Part shown: piece after piece, positions 25,062-33,733 of the stretch | Position numbering within the stretch: position 1 is the first letter of the stretch | How the letters are laid out: each line of letters opens with the position of its first letter | Notes under the pieces: model-generated | Seen by the model: only the letters and a program-made list of their open reading frames with translations | Databases searched by the model: none | What the model was told of the DNA's origin: nothing | Source of the DNA: Kribbella kalugense | GTDB taxonomy: Bacteria > Actinomycetota > Actinomycetes > Propionibacteriales > Kribbellaceae | Assembly (NCBI RefSeq): GCF_004365875.1 | Contig: NZ_SODF01000001.1 | Coordinates: 496,001-560,000 of the forward strand | DNA length: 64,000 nt | Direction: 5' to 3' | Made by a program: the position numbers and the translations under genes

Positions 25062-25703
25062 GTGGAAAGCATTTGGTACGTCGCCTATGGATCGAACCTC
25101 GCTCTCGAACGCTTCACGTGCTACATCTCAGGCGGCCGTCCACTCGGTGGCGCGCGGGTGTACCCGGGGTGCCGCAACCAGGACCCACCGCAGAAGACCA
25201 CCGCCGTCACGGTCTCCGGCGGCCTGGTCTTCGCCGGCGCCTCCAAGGTCTGGGGCGGCGGCTCGGCCTTCTACAACCCGGACGCGCCCACGCAGCTGGC
25301 CGGCCGCGCGTACCTCCTCACCCCGGACCAGCTGGGCGATGTCGCAGCCCAAGAGATGTGGCGCGACCCCGGCGGCCCCTTCGCCCTTGAGGTGACCGCC
25401 CTCCTCCCGAACCTGGACGCGATCCACACCATCGGCCCGGGCCGCTACGAGACCCTGATCCGACTAGGCGAACTCCACGGCCTCCCGATGTTCACAGTCA
25501 CCCACGGAACGGTCGCCGACCTAGATCCAGTCGCTCCAACCGCGGCGTACCTGCACTGGATAGCTACGGGTCTAGCCGAGTCCCACGGCTGGGGGATCGA
25601 GCAGATCGTGGAGTACCTGTACGCGGCGCCGGGCGTCCGGTCCGGTTGGACGCCCGGCGCGTTGCGGTCAGTGCTTGACGGCGATGCAGGTGGCGGTGGA
25701 TGA
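25062..25703 (+). CDS. Gamma-glutamylcyclotransferase-fold protein
   Basis: 213 residues opening with WYVAYGSNLALERF, the substrate-loop signature of the GGCT/AIG2-like fold. Relatives of this length in actinobacteria are often auto-named histone deacetylase, for which I see no zinc-hydrolase motif. A glutamylcyclotransferase-like activity on a gamma-glutamyl compound is plausible but unproven; a catalytic Glu is not clearly assignable. GTG has AAGGAG 4 nt upstream. Its last 36 nt overlap the convergent metalloprotease gene and its 3' coding part contains that gene's terminator hairpin. Confidence 0.7.
   Translation: MESIWYVAYGSNLALERFTCYISGGRPLGGARVYPGCRNQDPPQKTTAVTVSGGLVFAGASKVWGGGSAFYNPDAPTQLAGRAYLLTPDQLGDVAAQEMWRDPGGPFALEVTALLPNLDAIHTIGPGRYETLIRLGELHGLPMFTVTHGTVADLDPVAPTAAYLHWIATGLAESHGWGIEQIVEYLYAAPGVRSGWTPGALRSVLDGDAGGGG
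25626..25660 (-). terminator. Terminator hairpin embedded in the GGCT-like coding region
   Basis: Perfect 13-bp stem (25626-25638 with 25648-25660), 9-nt loop, 7 nt beyond the stop of the M6 protease. It lies inside the last ~26 codons of the plus-strand gene, so plus-strand transcripts must read through it. Confidence 0.7.
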
Positions 25704-27734
25704 CTTGGTGGGGTCGCTTTCGGAGGTGGCGGTGAGGGTGATCTTGGCGAGGGGGCCGGTGCCGGGCTTGGTGTAGACGGGGACGGTGGTTTGCTGGCCG
25801 GCGTTCGCGGTGGCGAGGGCGTTGGGGAGGGCGATGGGCCAGCCGTTGGACTTCGCGGACAGGCGGTAGACGTCGCCCTTCAGGTACGGCCCAGTACCGG
25901 CCTTGCCTGTGTTAGTCAGGCGGAAGTTGCAGGTCTGGACGCCGCTGCGGTCCGGCTTCGCGACCGTCGGCAGGAGGCGTACTCCGCGTTTCTGCGGACC
26001 CGAGCCGTCGAGGGAGCGGACCGCGACCGTGTAGGACAGCTGACCCTTGGCGTCGCGGTGCACATTGGTGATGTAGAAGTGCAGCCGGTTCGCGGTGTCG
26101 GTGTACTCGTACTCGCTGCCCGAATTCGTCCCCGCGTGGAATAGAGCGTCGGACAACTGACGGTAGTCGCCGATCGTGATCGGAACCTTCGTCCCGTCGG
26201 GCAGGACGTAGTCGGTCAGGTTGATGTCCTGCGGGTTGGCGTCGATGACCCACTCGAACGGCGCCCGGTCCTCGTTCTTCGTCTTCGCCAGCAGTACGCC
26301 GGAATCGGGCGTGAACGAGTCGGTGCCCATCCGGTCCACCACCTCGACCGTGTAGTTCTGGTACCCACGGCCGTCGCAGAGCGGATCCTTGTTCACGTCG
26401 CAGGGCGCATCGAGATCACCGGCGCTGCCGAGTTCGATGTTGATGCCGGAGAGGTCCTTAGCGCCCGGGTTCACGCTGCGCGCGGTGACGTTCGCGATCA
26501 CGACACCCGACGACGCGAGCGCTTCGCGGGACAACCGCAGTACGTTCTGGTCGTCGACCATCTGCAGCTTGATCTTGTTGCGCAGCATGTGTTGCGCGCC
26601 CATCGACGCGCCACCGGTCGCGGGGATCATCCACCGGCTGTGTGGTCCACCCGGACCGTTGAAGCTGCCTCGGGACAGCATCTCCCAGATGCCCGTGTAC
26701 GCACGTCTTGCTGGGACGCCGTACGGGTTGTTGTAGTTGTCGCCGATCCCGAGGATGTGGCTGAACTCGTGCGCGAAGACCGCCATCCCCGAGCTCTCCG
26801 CCTGGGTCGACGAGCCGCCGCCCGCGTTCGGCCAGATCGACGATCCGGCCGCCCATGACGTCCAGTCGACGTACCGGGTGTCCGACCAGTTCTTTTGCGC
26901 GGGATCCGGCGGGCCGAAGGCCTCGGACACGTCCTCCTTGGTCGGGAACTTCATCATCCCGAACTCCTGCCAGGTGGACGATTCGTCCTGCCCGGCGCTG
27001 AGGAAGAACACGAAGTCGAAGCCGGCGGGTACTTCGGGACCCTGGTCGGCGACCCAGGCCGCTTTGCCGTCGGTGCGGATGTCGCGCGAGCAGTCGTCGC
27101 CGGCCGGGCAGTCCGCGTCGCTCTGGAACTCCATGCCGTACTCGTGCGACTTGCCCGGCATCCGGTACGGGCCGAACGCGGTGAGGTCGACACCGTACCG
27201 GCCGCCGGAGTCCTCCATCCAGTACTCGTGCAGCGTGTGACCGTGGTTCAGCGGTTCAGGTGTGTTGAGGAAGTTCTTGTAGAACTGCGCCGTCTGGTCC
27301 CGCGGTACGCCGTTCGCCGCGGCACTCGGGTTGCCGAAGACGGTCGAGCCCTTGGGCTTGGTGATGACGAAGTCCTGGTTCGGGTAGTCGAGCAGCACGA
27401 GCGCACCCTTGAAGGTCCGCTGCGATCCCTTCACAGCCGGGTCGGCCCAGTTCGTCCCCGGCGGCTTGACGTAGTCGTCCCACGTCATGTGGTCCGGGTT
27501 CTCCCAGTTCTGCGGATCGATCGGCCCGGGCAGACCTTTGGAGACGGTGGTCGCGACCCGCTTGTCCTGACCCGACTCCTGCCACGGCTGCTTCTGCGGC
27601 CAGTGCGGGTACTGCCAGGCGTTGACCGGGTCCGGGGGAGCACCTGGCGATGCGAGTGCCATCGAAGGCACGGAGATGGCGGCGAGCACGGCAACCAGCC
27701 GCAACACACGACGAACTTTCCGTTGCTCAGACAC
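25668..27734 (-). CDS. Secreted M6-family metalloprotease (immune inhibitor A-like)
   Basis: 688 residues. N-terminal Sec signal peptide (about 1-29: KVRRVLRL, hydrophobic core, ALA). The zinc site is HEFSHILGIGD with His322, Glu323, His326 and Asp332, the HExxHxxGxxD metzincin-like motif of M6 peptidases. It is followed by GIWEMLSRGSFNGPGGPHSRW, typical of InhA-like enzymes. The C-terminal ~100 residues form a beta-rich domain. It degrades extracellular protein. Starts with GTG at 27734; no good ribosome-binding site is seen, so the start is moderately certain. Confidence 0.88.
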   Translation of the reverse strand: MSEQRKVRRVLRLVAVLAAISVPSMALASPGAPPDPVNAWQYPHWPQKQPWQESGQDKRVATTVSKGLPGPIDPQNWENPDHMTWDDYVKPPGTNWADPAVKGSQRTFKGALVLLDYPNQDFVITKPKGSTVFGNPSAAANGVPRDQTAQFYKNFLNTPEPLNHGHTLHEYWMEDSGGRYGVDLTAFGPYRMPGKSHEYGMEFQSDADCPAGDDCSRDIRTDGKAAWVADQGPEVPAGFDFVFFLSAGQDESSTWQEFGMMKFPTKEDVSEAFGPPDPAQKNWSDTRYVDWTSWAAGSSIWPNAGGGSSTQAESSGMAVFAHEFSHILGIGDNYNNPYGVPARRAYTGIWEMLSRGSFNGPGGPHSRWMIPATGGASMGAQHMLRNKIKLQMVDDQNVLRLSREALASSGVVIANVTARSVNPGAKDLSGINIELGSAGDLDAPCDVNKDPLCDGRGYQNYTVEVVDRMGTDSFTPDSGVLLAKTKNEDRAPFEWVIDANPQDINLTDYVLPDGTKVPITIGDYRQLSDALFHAGTNSGSEYEYTDTANRLHFYITNVHRDAKGQLSYTVAVRSLDGSGPQKRGVRLLPTVAKPDRSGVQTCNFRLTNTGKAGTGPYLKGDVYRLSAKSNGWPIALPNALATANAGQQTTVPVYTKPGTGPLAKITLTATSESDPTKSSTATCIAVKH

Positions 27735-27881
27735 GGGCGGGCATCCGATCGACGAAGGGGCGGGACATCGAAGTCATGAGCATGCCTGGTGACACGCCTG
27801 ACCACAACCGACCAGGCTCGGGGGGATGGAATCTGCGCGGGGGAGGCGCACAATCTCACCATCGGGAAGAGGGGACCGGAG

Positions 27882-28793
27882 ATGGCCGACGACGTGATCA
27901 TCGTGGGAGTCGACGCCGCGTGGCAACGCAGCCATGCACTCGCCTGGGGGGTGAACGAGGCACTGCTCCGGGAGCGACCACTGCGCGCGATCCACGTCGT
28001 CGAGGAGCCGAAGCGCTACAGCGACACCTACGCTCCGGTCCGGGCCGACGGGGTCTCGATCGTCCCGGTGCGGATCGAGAAGGCCGCTACACGGGTGGTC
28101 GACGAGGTGCGTCCGTACCTGGCCGGAATCGACACCAAACTGGACTTCGGCGTCGACCTGCGCGTCGGCAAGCCGGACGACGTGCTGGTCGAGCTCACCG
28201 AGACCGCGACGATGCTGGTGCTCGGCCGGCGCGGGCACGGCGTCTTCTCCGAGCTGCTGATCGGCTCCACCTCTGACGCGCTCGGCAACCGCGGCCGCGG
28301 CCCGGTCGTCGTCGTACCGAGCGGCTGGCAGGAGCAGGATCAGGAGCATCGCGCCGGCCCGGTCCTGGTCGGCGTCGACTGGCTCGAGCCCGAGTCCAGC
28401 GAACCGGCCGTCGAGTTCGCCGCGGACCACGCCGGCGCGCACGGCGTACAGCTCACTTTCGTCCTGGTCTGGGACTTCCCGTGGGCCGTCGCCAGCGACC
28501 AGCCGGTCTCCACCGAAGAGATCGACCAGTGGCACGACATGGCCGATGCCCGCGGCGCCGAACTCGTCGAGGACTGGCGTAGCAAACGCCCCGGCGTCGA
28601 GATCGACCACCTCGTCCGCCAGGGCCAGGCCGTCGAAGGTCTCCTCGCCGCCGCCGAAGACCTGAACCCCCAACTGCTCGCGGTCGGCGGCCGACTCCGC
28701 TCCCGGGTCGGTGAGCTCCTCCTGGGCTCTGTCGCCCGAGGCGTCCTGCACCACACCACCCACCCGATCGCGATCGTCCACCAACACCCGTAG
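27882..28793 (+). CDS. Universal stress protein with two UspA domains
   Basis: 303 residues with two UspA domains (about 5-145 and 160-300). The first has the ATP-binding loop GRRGHGVFSELLIGSTS; the second has the matching GGRLRSRVGELLLGSVA. Such tandem Usps are stress or dormancy-induced cytoplasmic proteins in actinobacteria. I start at ATG 27882 because MADDVIIVGVDA opens the first Usp strand and GGGGA lies just upstream; the frame extends further 5' without domain content. Confidence 0.92.
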   Translation: MADDVIIVGVDAAWQRSHALAWGVNEALLRERPLRAIHVVEEPKRYSDTYAPVRADGVSIVPVRIEKAATRVVDEVRPYLAGIDTKLDFGVDLRVGKPDDVLVELTETATMLVLGRRGHGVFSELLIGSTSDALGNRGRGPVVVVPSGWQEQDQEHRAGPVLVGVDWLEPESSEPAVEFAADHAGAHGVQLTFVLVWDFPWAVASDQPVSTEEIDQWHDMADARGAELVEDWRSKRPGVEIDHLVRQGQAVEGLLAAAEDLNPQLLAVGGRLRSRVGELLLGSVARGVLHHTTHPIAIVHQHP

Positions 28794-28824
28794 TCCTCGT
28801 CGCCGACCGATCGGTGAGAGATGG

Positions 28825-28834
28825 CTGTATACAG
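28825..28834. promoter_or_regulatory. CTGTATACAG palindrome upstream of gabD
   Basis: Perfect 10-bp palindrome covering the expected -35 region of the promoter whose -10 is at 28851. TGTATACA-type cores are common for GntR-family repressors, so this is a candidate operator. Confidence 0.5.
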
Positions 28835-28850
28835 TATGTCAGCGCGCAGC

Positions 28851-28856
28851 TAGTCT
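28851..28856 (+). promoter_or_regulatory. -10 box of leaderless gabD mRNA
   Basis: TAGTCT, 7 nt before the ATG at 28864; no Shine-Dalgarno site. Confidence 0.5.
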
Positions 28857-28863
28857 GTCTCCC

Positions 28864-30225
28864 ATGTACTCAGTCACCAACCCGGCAAGTGGGCAGCTGA
28901 TCGAGGAAGTAGCCAACTCGACCGAGGAGGAGGTGCGGGCCGCGATCGGGCAGGTGTACGACGCCTATCCGGAATGGCGGCAGCGGTCGGTAGGGGAGCG
29001 GGCCGCGATCGTGGCGCGGGCCGCGGACCTGTTCGACCAGCGGGCGCACGAGCTGGCGCAGATCATGACGCTGGAGATGGGGAAGCGGGTCAACGAAGGC
29101 CTCGGCGAGGTCGGCATCGTGGTCGACATCTTCCGGTACTACGCGGAGCACGGGCCGGCGTTGCTGGCGGACGAGCCGCTGGACATCAAGGGCGGCCAGG
29201 CCGTCATCACCAAGGGTCCGATCGGTGCGCTGCTCGGGATCATGCCGTGGAACTTCCCGTGCTACCAGGTGGCCCGATTCGTCGCGCCCAATCTCGTGCT
29301 CGGGAACACGATCCTGCTCAAGCACGCCTCGATCTGCCCGCGATCGGCCCGTGCGATCGAGGAGATCCTGCACACGGCCGGCGTACCCGAAGACGTCTAC
29401 GTGAACACGTTCGCGTCGAGCCGGCAGATCCCGGGGATCCTCGCCGACCCGCGGATCGCAGGCGTCTCGCTGACCGGCAGTGAGCAGGCCGGGATCTCGG
29501 TCGCCGCCGAGGCTGGCAAGAACCTCAAGAAGACCGTGCTCGAGCTCGGCGGTTCCGACCCGCTGGTCATCCTCGACACCGACGACCTGGACGAGACCGT
29601 CAACGCCACCGCGACCGCACGGATGCGGAACTGCGGCCAGTCCTGCAACGCCCCGAAACGGATGATCGTCCTCGCCGACCTCTACGACGAGTACGTCGAC
29701 CGCCTCACCAAACGCATCACGGAGTACTACGTCCCCGGCGATCCCGCCGATCCCGCGACGAAGCTCCCGCCGCTCGCCTCGACCGCCGCGGCAGACGAGG
29801 TCGCGGGCCAGGTCGCGAAGGCGATCGAGCAAGGAGCGACCCTCCGTGCGGGCGGCCGCCGGATCACGCCCGGCGCGTACCTCGAGGCGACCGTCCTCAC
29901 CGACGTCACCCCCGAGATGGACGCGTACTACGAGGAGATCTTCGGACCGGTCGTGATCGTCTTCAAAGCCTCGGGCGAGGACGACGCGATCCGGCTGGCC
30001 AACGACACCCCGTTCGGCCTCGGCGCGTCGGTCTGGGGCACCGACCCCGACCGCAACCGTCGCGTCGCCGATCGCATCGACGCCGGGATGGTCTATCTCA
30101 ACCGCGCCGGCGGCTCGCAGGCCGACCTTCCGTTCGGCGGCATCAAACGCTCCGGCCTCGGCCGCGAACTCGGCCCGGCCGGCATCGAGGAATTCATGAA
30201 CAAGAAGTCCATCCGGCTCAGCTGA
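28864..30225 (+). CDS. gabD: NAD(P)+-dependent succinate-semialdehyde dehydrogenase
   Basis: 453 residues, the usual length of GabD-type aldehyde dehydrogenases. Catalytic Cys261 in NCGQSCNAPKR, general base Glu227 in LELGGSDP, NAD-binding MPWNFPCYQ, and the C-terminal PFGGIKRSGLGRELG. It oxidises succinate semialdehyde to succinate, the last step of GABA breakdown, although paralogues act on other aldehydes. ATG at 28864 fits the SSADH N-terminus YSVTNPASG and a leaderless promoter. An upstream palindrome may be a GntR-type operator. No GABA transaminase is adjacent. Confidence 0.88.
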   Translation: MYSVTNPASGQLIEEVANSTEEEVRAAIGQVYDAYPEWRQRSVGERAAIVARAADLFDQRAHELAQIMTLEMGKRVNEGLGEVGIVVDIFRYYAEHGPALLADEPLDIKGGQAVITKGPIGALLGIMPWNFPCYQVARFVAPNLVLGNTILLKHASICPRSARAIEEILHTAGVPEDVYVNTFASSRQIPGILADPRIAGVSLTGSEQAGISVAAEAGKNLKKTVLELGGSDPLVILDTDDLDETVNATATARMRNCGQSCNAPKRMIVLADLYDEYVDRLTKRITEYYVPGDPADPATKLPPLASTAAADEVAGQVAKAIEQGATLRAGGRRITPGAYLEATVLTDVTPEMDAYYEEIFGPVVIVFKASGEDDAIRLANDTPFGLGASVWGTDPDRNRRVADRIDAGMVYLNRAGGSQADLPFGGIKRSGLGRELGPAGIEEFMNKKSIRLS

Positions 30226-30258
30226 CAGGAACCGGTCACGGAGGTCCGGGCGCGGGCG

Positions 30259-30292
30259 GATCACGGCACGCTGGGGGCGATGATCCGTGATC
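30259..30292. promoter_or_regulatory. Spaced inverted repeat before membrane-protein gene
   Basis: GATCACGG (30259-30266) and CCGTGATC (30285-30292), 18-nt spacer, ending 7 nt before the ATG at 30300. It is either a regulator site or a hairpin in the mRNA 5' end. Confidence 0.4.
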
Positions 30293-30299
30293 GAAAGCG

Positions 30300-31721
30300 A
30301 TGCCGATGACCTATCAGCAGATGCCCCCGCCGCAAGGTACGCCGTACCCCGGACCGACACCGAAGCGGCTCAGGCAGTACGACCCGCTGGCCGTTGCCGT
30401 GGGCAACGCTTCGTTGCTCGGCCTGGGCTACTTCCTGATCCGCCGCTCGCTCTTCGGGATCGTCGGCCTCGCGGGTACGGCGGTGCTCGTCGTGCTCCTG
30501 TATCGGCACAAGAGCGTCTGGTGCGAGCTCGGCCTGCTCGCCTGGTGGATCCTGCAGATCGCCCACGGCTGGTTCCTCGCCCGTCGGCAGCCGAATCGGA
30601 CCGCGAGCCTCCCCAAGCGACTGGTTGCCCTGGGCATCACGATCCCGGTGCTGGCTGCGGTCGGCTTCGTCCGGTACGACGCCAGCCGCGTCGCCGGCCA
30701 GGTCGCGGACGCACGCGAGGCAGGCGACTGCGCCAAGGTAAGGACGGCGCAGGACCAGGTCTGGCTCGGTGACCGGGTGGTCGCCGGCCGGCAGATGGAC
30801 CGCGGCGACGGTGACGTAGCGACCTGCGCCACGCTGGAGGTGGCAAAGGGGAATCTGACCGCGGCCGTGGGACTGGGTGACGTGGTGTCTCTCAAACTGG
30901 GTTACGGCGTCCTCGGCCCGATCGCGGCCGACGCGCGGCAGCAGGCGACCGCGGGCGTCGTCATGGATCGGTTCGTCAAGGACCTGCAGGCGATGGAGCC
31001 GTGCGAGCTGACCACGCTGACCACCTGGCTGCAGGCCCGCAAGCTGTCCGGCGACTTGCTCGATCGCGCCAATGCCGTCGTACCCCGGATCGAGCCGAAC
31101 GCCTTGCTGGCTTGCGCTGACGACCACGCGTCCCGCGAGGAATGGCCGACCGCGCGGGCGGCGTACCAGCGGCTCGTCACGACGTACCCCAAGGCCAAGC
31201 AGGCGGTGCGGGCGCGCGCCGGACTCGTGCGGGCGACGCTGGCGATCGAGCTGGACAACGTCCGGAGCCTGCTGCTGGACGCGGAGTACTGCTCGAGGCC
31301 CGCGAAGTACAGCGGCGCGAAGCCGTACCACCGCGGCTTCAACCCGGCGATCTTCCTCGGCGACGGCTCCCAGTACGCCGACCAGTTGCCGGCCGCGTGG
31401 TCGATCGACGACCCGTACCGGGCGAATATCGTCGTGTGCACCGAGACGCCGGGAATGGGCGCGGCAGTGCGGACCTGCCCGTACGTGCCGGAGTCGGATC
31501 CGTACGGGGGCGCGATCACGCAGGTGACGTTCCACAAGGTCACAGTCCCGACCAAGGTGTACGAGCTGCGAACCGGCCGGCTGGTGGCGAGCGCCACCGT
31601 GCAGATCGCGGGCGATGCCTGCCCGTACCACCTGGACCCCGGCAGCACGGAGGACGAGAGCGTGACCCCGAGCGACGCGCAGGTCCAGGCGGCGTTCCGA
31701 CCCCTCGTCGTCCGGCCGTGA
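30300..31721 (+). CDS. Membrane protein with TPR-like extracytoplasmic domain, function unknown
   Basis: 473 residues. A Pro/Gln-rich cytoplasmic N-terminus (MPMTYQQMPPPQGTPYPGP) precedes three hydrophobic segments (about 35-70, 75-92, 108-125). The rest is soluble, with TPR-like helices (YQRLVTTYPKAKQAVRARAGL) and a Cys-containing C-terminal beta region. The N-terminal style recurs in actinobacterial envelope proteins. I do not recognise a function. An ATG six nt downstream is also possible. Confidence 0.7.
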   Translation: MPMTYQQMPPPQGTPYPGPTPKRLRQYDPLAVAVGNASLLGLGYFLIRRSLFGIVGLAGTAVLVVLLYRHKSVWCELGLLAWWILQIAHGWFLARRQPNRTASLPKRLVALGITIPVLAAVGFVRYDASRVAGQVADAREAGDCAKVRTAQDQVWLGDRVVAGRQMDRGDGDVATCATLEVAKGNLTAAVGLGDVVSLKLGYGVLGPIAADARQQATAGVVMDRFVKDLQAMEPCELTTLTTWLQARKLSGDLLDRANAVVPRIEPNALLACADDHASREEWPTARAAYQRLVTTYPKAKQAVRARAGLVRATLAIELDNVRSLLLDAEYCSRPAKYSGAKPYHRGFNPAIFLGDGSQYADQLPAAWSIDDPYRANIVVCTETPGMGAAVRTCPYVPESDPYGGAITQVTFHKVTVPTKVYELRTGRLVASATVQIAGDACPYHLDPGSTEDESVTPSDAQVQAAFRPLVVRP

Positions 31722-31767
31722 ACCGCGCATACTGCGAGTAGTCGAGTTCGCGGCGAGGGGGCCGAGG

Positions 31768-32664
31768 ATGACCGTTCCCGGTGAATACTCCATCAAGACC
31801 TATCGGTACCTGCGGATGGCGATGGTGGCGATGATCGTGCTGCTCGGCGCCGCGGTGGTGATCGAGTGGACCAAGACCGATCCGCGCTGCCTGCAGACCT
31901 CGATCAGCGCGTACTACTACACGCCGGTCCGCGCGATCTTCGTTGGTGCGCTGATCACCATCGGCGTGTGCATGGTGGTGCTGAAGGGCAACACCGAGCC
32001 GGAGGACATCCTGCTCAACGTGTCCGGCATCCTCGCGCCGGCAGTCGCGCTCGTGCCGACACCGGGGCAGGGCACGTGCCACTCGGTGCAGGTCGGGCTC
32101 GGCGACGCGGCCGCGAACGTCTCGAACAACATGCTCGCGCTGTTCGTGGTCGGCGTACCGTGCCTGCTGCTGACCGCGGTCTTCATCATCCGGGACCGGA
32201 TCAGGCAGCCGGCCGGCTGGACGCCGATGTACGTGGTGGGTCTGGTGGTCGCGGTGCTGATCTTCGGCGGCGGACTGGCCTGGTTCCTCGTCGACCGGAC
32301 CGGGTTCATCGGGCACGCGCACTACGCGGCGGCGATCGTGATGTTCCTGTGCATCGTCGCGGTGGTGGTGGTGAACGCGGTGGAGTTCCAGCGCAAGCAA
32401 CGCAAGCACGCGGTCCCGCATTCACCCGCGAACCGGTACTCCGTGATTGCGGTGGCGATGGTGGTCGTGCCGTTGGTGATGTTCGTGTGCAAGAAGATCT
32501 TCGGCTGGGATCACGCGGTGCTCTGGATCGAGGGGTCGCTGATCGTGCTGTTCGCGGCCTTCTGGATCAGCCAGACGCAGGAGCTGTGGTACGACGGGAT
32601 CCGTCAGGAGTTGCCGCGTTCGCAGGCCACGCCGTCGCCGTTGGGATCCAACGCGCGGGAGTAG
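31768..32664 (+). CDS. Polytopic membrane protein, function unknown
   Basis: 298 residues with about seven predicted membrane helices (starting near 17-34, 58-74, 88-102, 122-141, 158-180, 191-207, 226-243 and 252-268). A conserved-looking loop CLQTSISAYYYTPVRAIF lies between helices 1 and 2, as in DUF998-like membrane proteins. No transport or enzyme motif is seen. The ATG has GAGG just upstream. The 3' end overlaps the convergent excalibur gene by 61 nt. Confidence 0.7.
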   Translation: MTVPGEYSIKTYRYLRMAMVAMIVLLGAAVVIEWTKTDPRCLQTSISAYYYTPVRAIFVGALITIGVCMVVLKGNTEPEDILLNVSGILAPAVALVPTPGQGTCHSVQVGLGDAAANVSNNMLALFVVGVPCLLLTAVFIIRDRIRQPAGWTPMYVVGLVVAVLIFGGGLAWFLVDRTGFIGHAHYAAAIVMFLCIVAVVVVNAVEFQRKQRKHAVPHSPANRYSVIAVAMVVVPLVMFVCKKIFGWDHAVLWIEGSLIVLFAAFWISQTQELWYDGIRQELPRSQATPSPLGSNARE

Positions 32665-33035
32665 CCGGGGTGGCCCCGGTGCAGCGGAGCCTTGCCGGCG
32701 GCGCGGACTTCCGCGCAGTTCCGATAGACCACGATTGTGGGTGCTGGTGTCGGTGCGGTTGGCGGGTACGGCGTACCGCTCGTGCTACTGAACGGGTTCA
32801 GCAGCACCAATACCATCAACGCCGCCGGTATGACCACCATCGCCACGGCCGCCAGTCGGCGCGGTCCGCCATACCTCCCGATCGGTCCACGAACCGGTCG
32901 GCCGTACGAATCCACCCAGAACGCCCACCTCGCCGGCGCGGCCGGCCAAGACCCGGGCGGTTGCCACCGCCGGGGCGGTCGCCAGTCCGGAGTCGGCGGC
33001 GCGGGCCACTCCGGCGGCGTGTTGAACTGCCTCAC
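32604..33035 (-). CDS. Membrane-anchored excalibur calcium-binding protein
   Basis: 143 residues. A Pro/Trp-rich cytoplasmic N-terminus, one membrane helix (LAAVAMVVIPAALMVLVLL, about 60-80), a Pro/Thr linker, and a C-terminal excalibur domain with YRNCAEVRAAG and DPNGDGVACE, which combines two Cys with an EF-hand-like DxNxDG calcium loop. The domain would face outside. GTG at 33035 has GGGAGG at 6 nt; the ATG two codons upstream has the same motif touching it and is less likely. Confidence 0.82.
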   Translation of the reverse strand: MRQFNTPPEWPAPPTPDWRPPRRWQPPGSWPAAPARWAFWVDSYGRPVRGPIGRYGGPRRLAAVAMVVIPAALMVLVLLNPFSSTSGTPYPPTAPTPAPTIVVYRNCAEVRAAGKAPLHRGHPGYSRALDPNGDGVACERGNS

Positions 33036-33152
33036 TTCCATCCTCCCGGCAGCAGCCTAGCCACCACACCGCGAGAAGAAACCTCCGGCCGCCGAATCCC
33101 TTTATTTCATGCGTTTGTACGACGCCGAGCAAGCTGCTGTCAGCCCACTGAG

Positions 33153-33179
33153 CCCTAAGTCTCATTGACAGACTCAGGG
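33153..33179. promoter_or_regulatory. Inverted repeat upstream of thioesterase gene
   Basis: Arms CCCTAAGTCT and AGACTCAGGG (one mismatch) with a 7-nt loop containing TTGAC. CACATGTG (33181-33188) is a second palindrome just before the ATG at 33200. Either may be an operator. Confidence 0.4.
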
Positions 33180-33199
33180 CCACATGTGAGGCTCACCCC

Positions 33200-33733
33200 A
33201 TGACGGACACTCAGCAAACGCCTGCGACCAACGTTCGGAGCCGGACGTTTACCTGGACCGACCCGGCGGCGACGGCGGCGTGGGTCGGGACCTCGTCGGG
33301 GCTGGAGATGCTGCAGGCGATGCGGGACGGGCGGCTCCCGGCGCCGCCGATCCTGCAGCTGGTCGGGGCGACCGGGTTCGATGCCGAGGAGGGCAAGGTC
33401 ACGGTGTACTTGCCCGCGGCCGAGTTCCACTACAACCCGCTCGGCTCGGTACACGGCGGCGTCATCGCCACCCTGCTCGACACCGCGGCCGGCTGCACCG
33501 TCCACTCGACCCTGCCCGCGGGCGTCGGCTACACCTCGCTGGACCTGATGACCCGCTTCATCAAACCGGTCACAGTCAACTCAGGCACCCTCCGCTGCGA
33601 GGGCGCCATCATCAGCCGAGGTCGTCGTACGGCGGTCGCCGAGTCCCGCCTGTACGACGAACGCGGCAAACTCCTCGCCCACGCAACGTCGACCTGCCTG
33701 CTCTTCGAGCTACCGCCTCAGGCTCAGGCCTGA
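33200..33733 (+). CDS. PaaI-type hotdog thioesterase
   Basis: 177 residues with the hotdog thioesterase core (about 45-170): the helix motif NPLGSVHGGVIATLLDTAAG carries the conserved HGG and Asp that position the thioester, followed by TSLDLMTRFIKPV and GRRTAVAESRLYDERG. It hydrolyses acyl- or aryl-acyl-CoA in the cytoplasm. The N-terminal ~45 residues are an extension. It overlaps the convergent aminotransferase by 10 nt. Confidence 0.9.
   Translation: MTDTQQTPATNVRSRTFTWTDPAATAAWVGTSSGLEMLQAMRDGRLPAPPILQLVGATGFDAEEGKVTVYLPAAEFHYNPLGSVHGGVIATLLDTAAGCTVHSTLPAGVGYTSLDLMTRFIKPVTVNSGTLRCEGAIISRGRRTAVAESRLYDERGKLLAHATSTCLLFELPPQAQA

Noticed and set aside
25062..25703. Histone deacetylase
   Set aside because: This name is attached to similar proteins in databases as I recall them, but there is no zinc-hydrolase motif, and YVAYGSN points to the GGCT fold.
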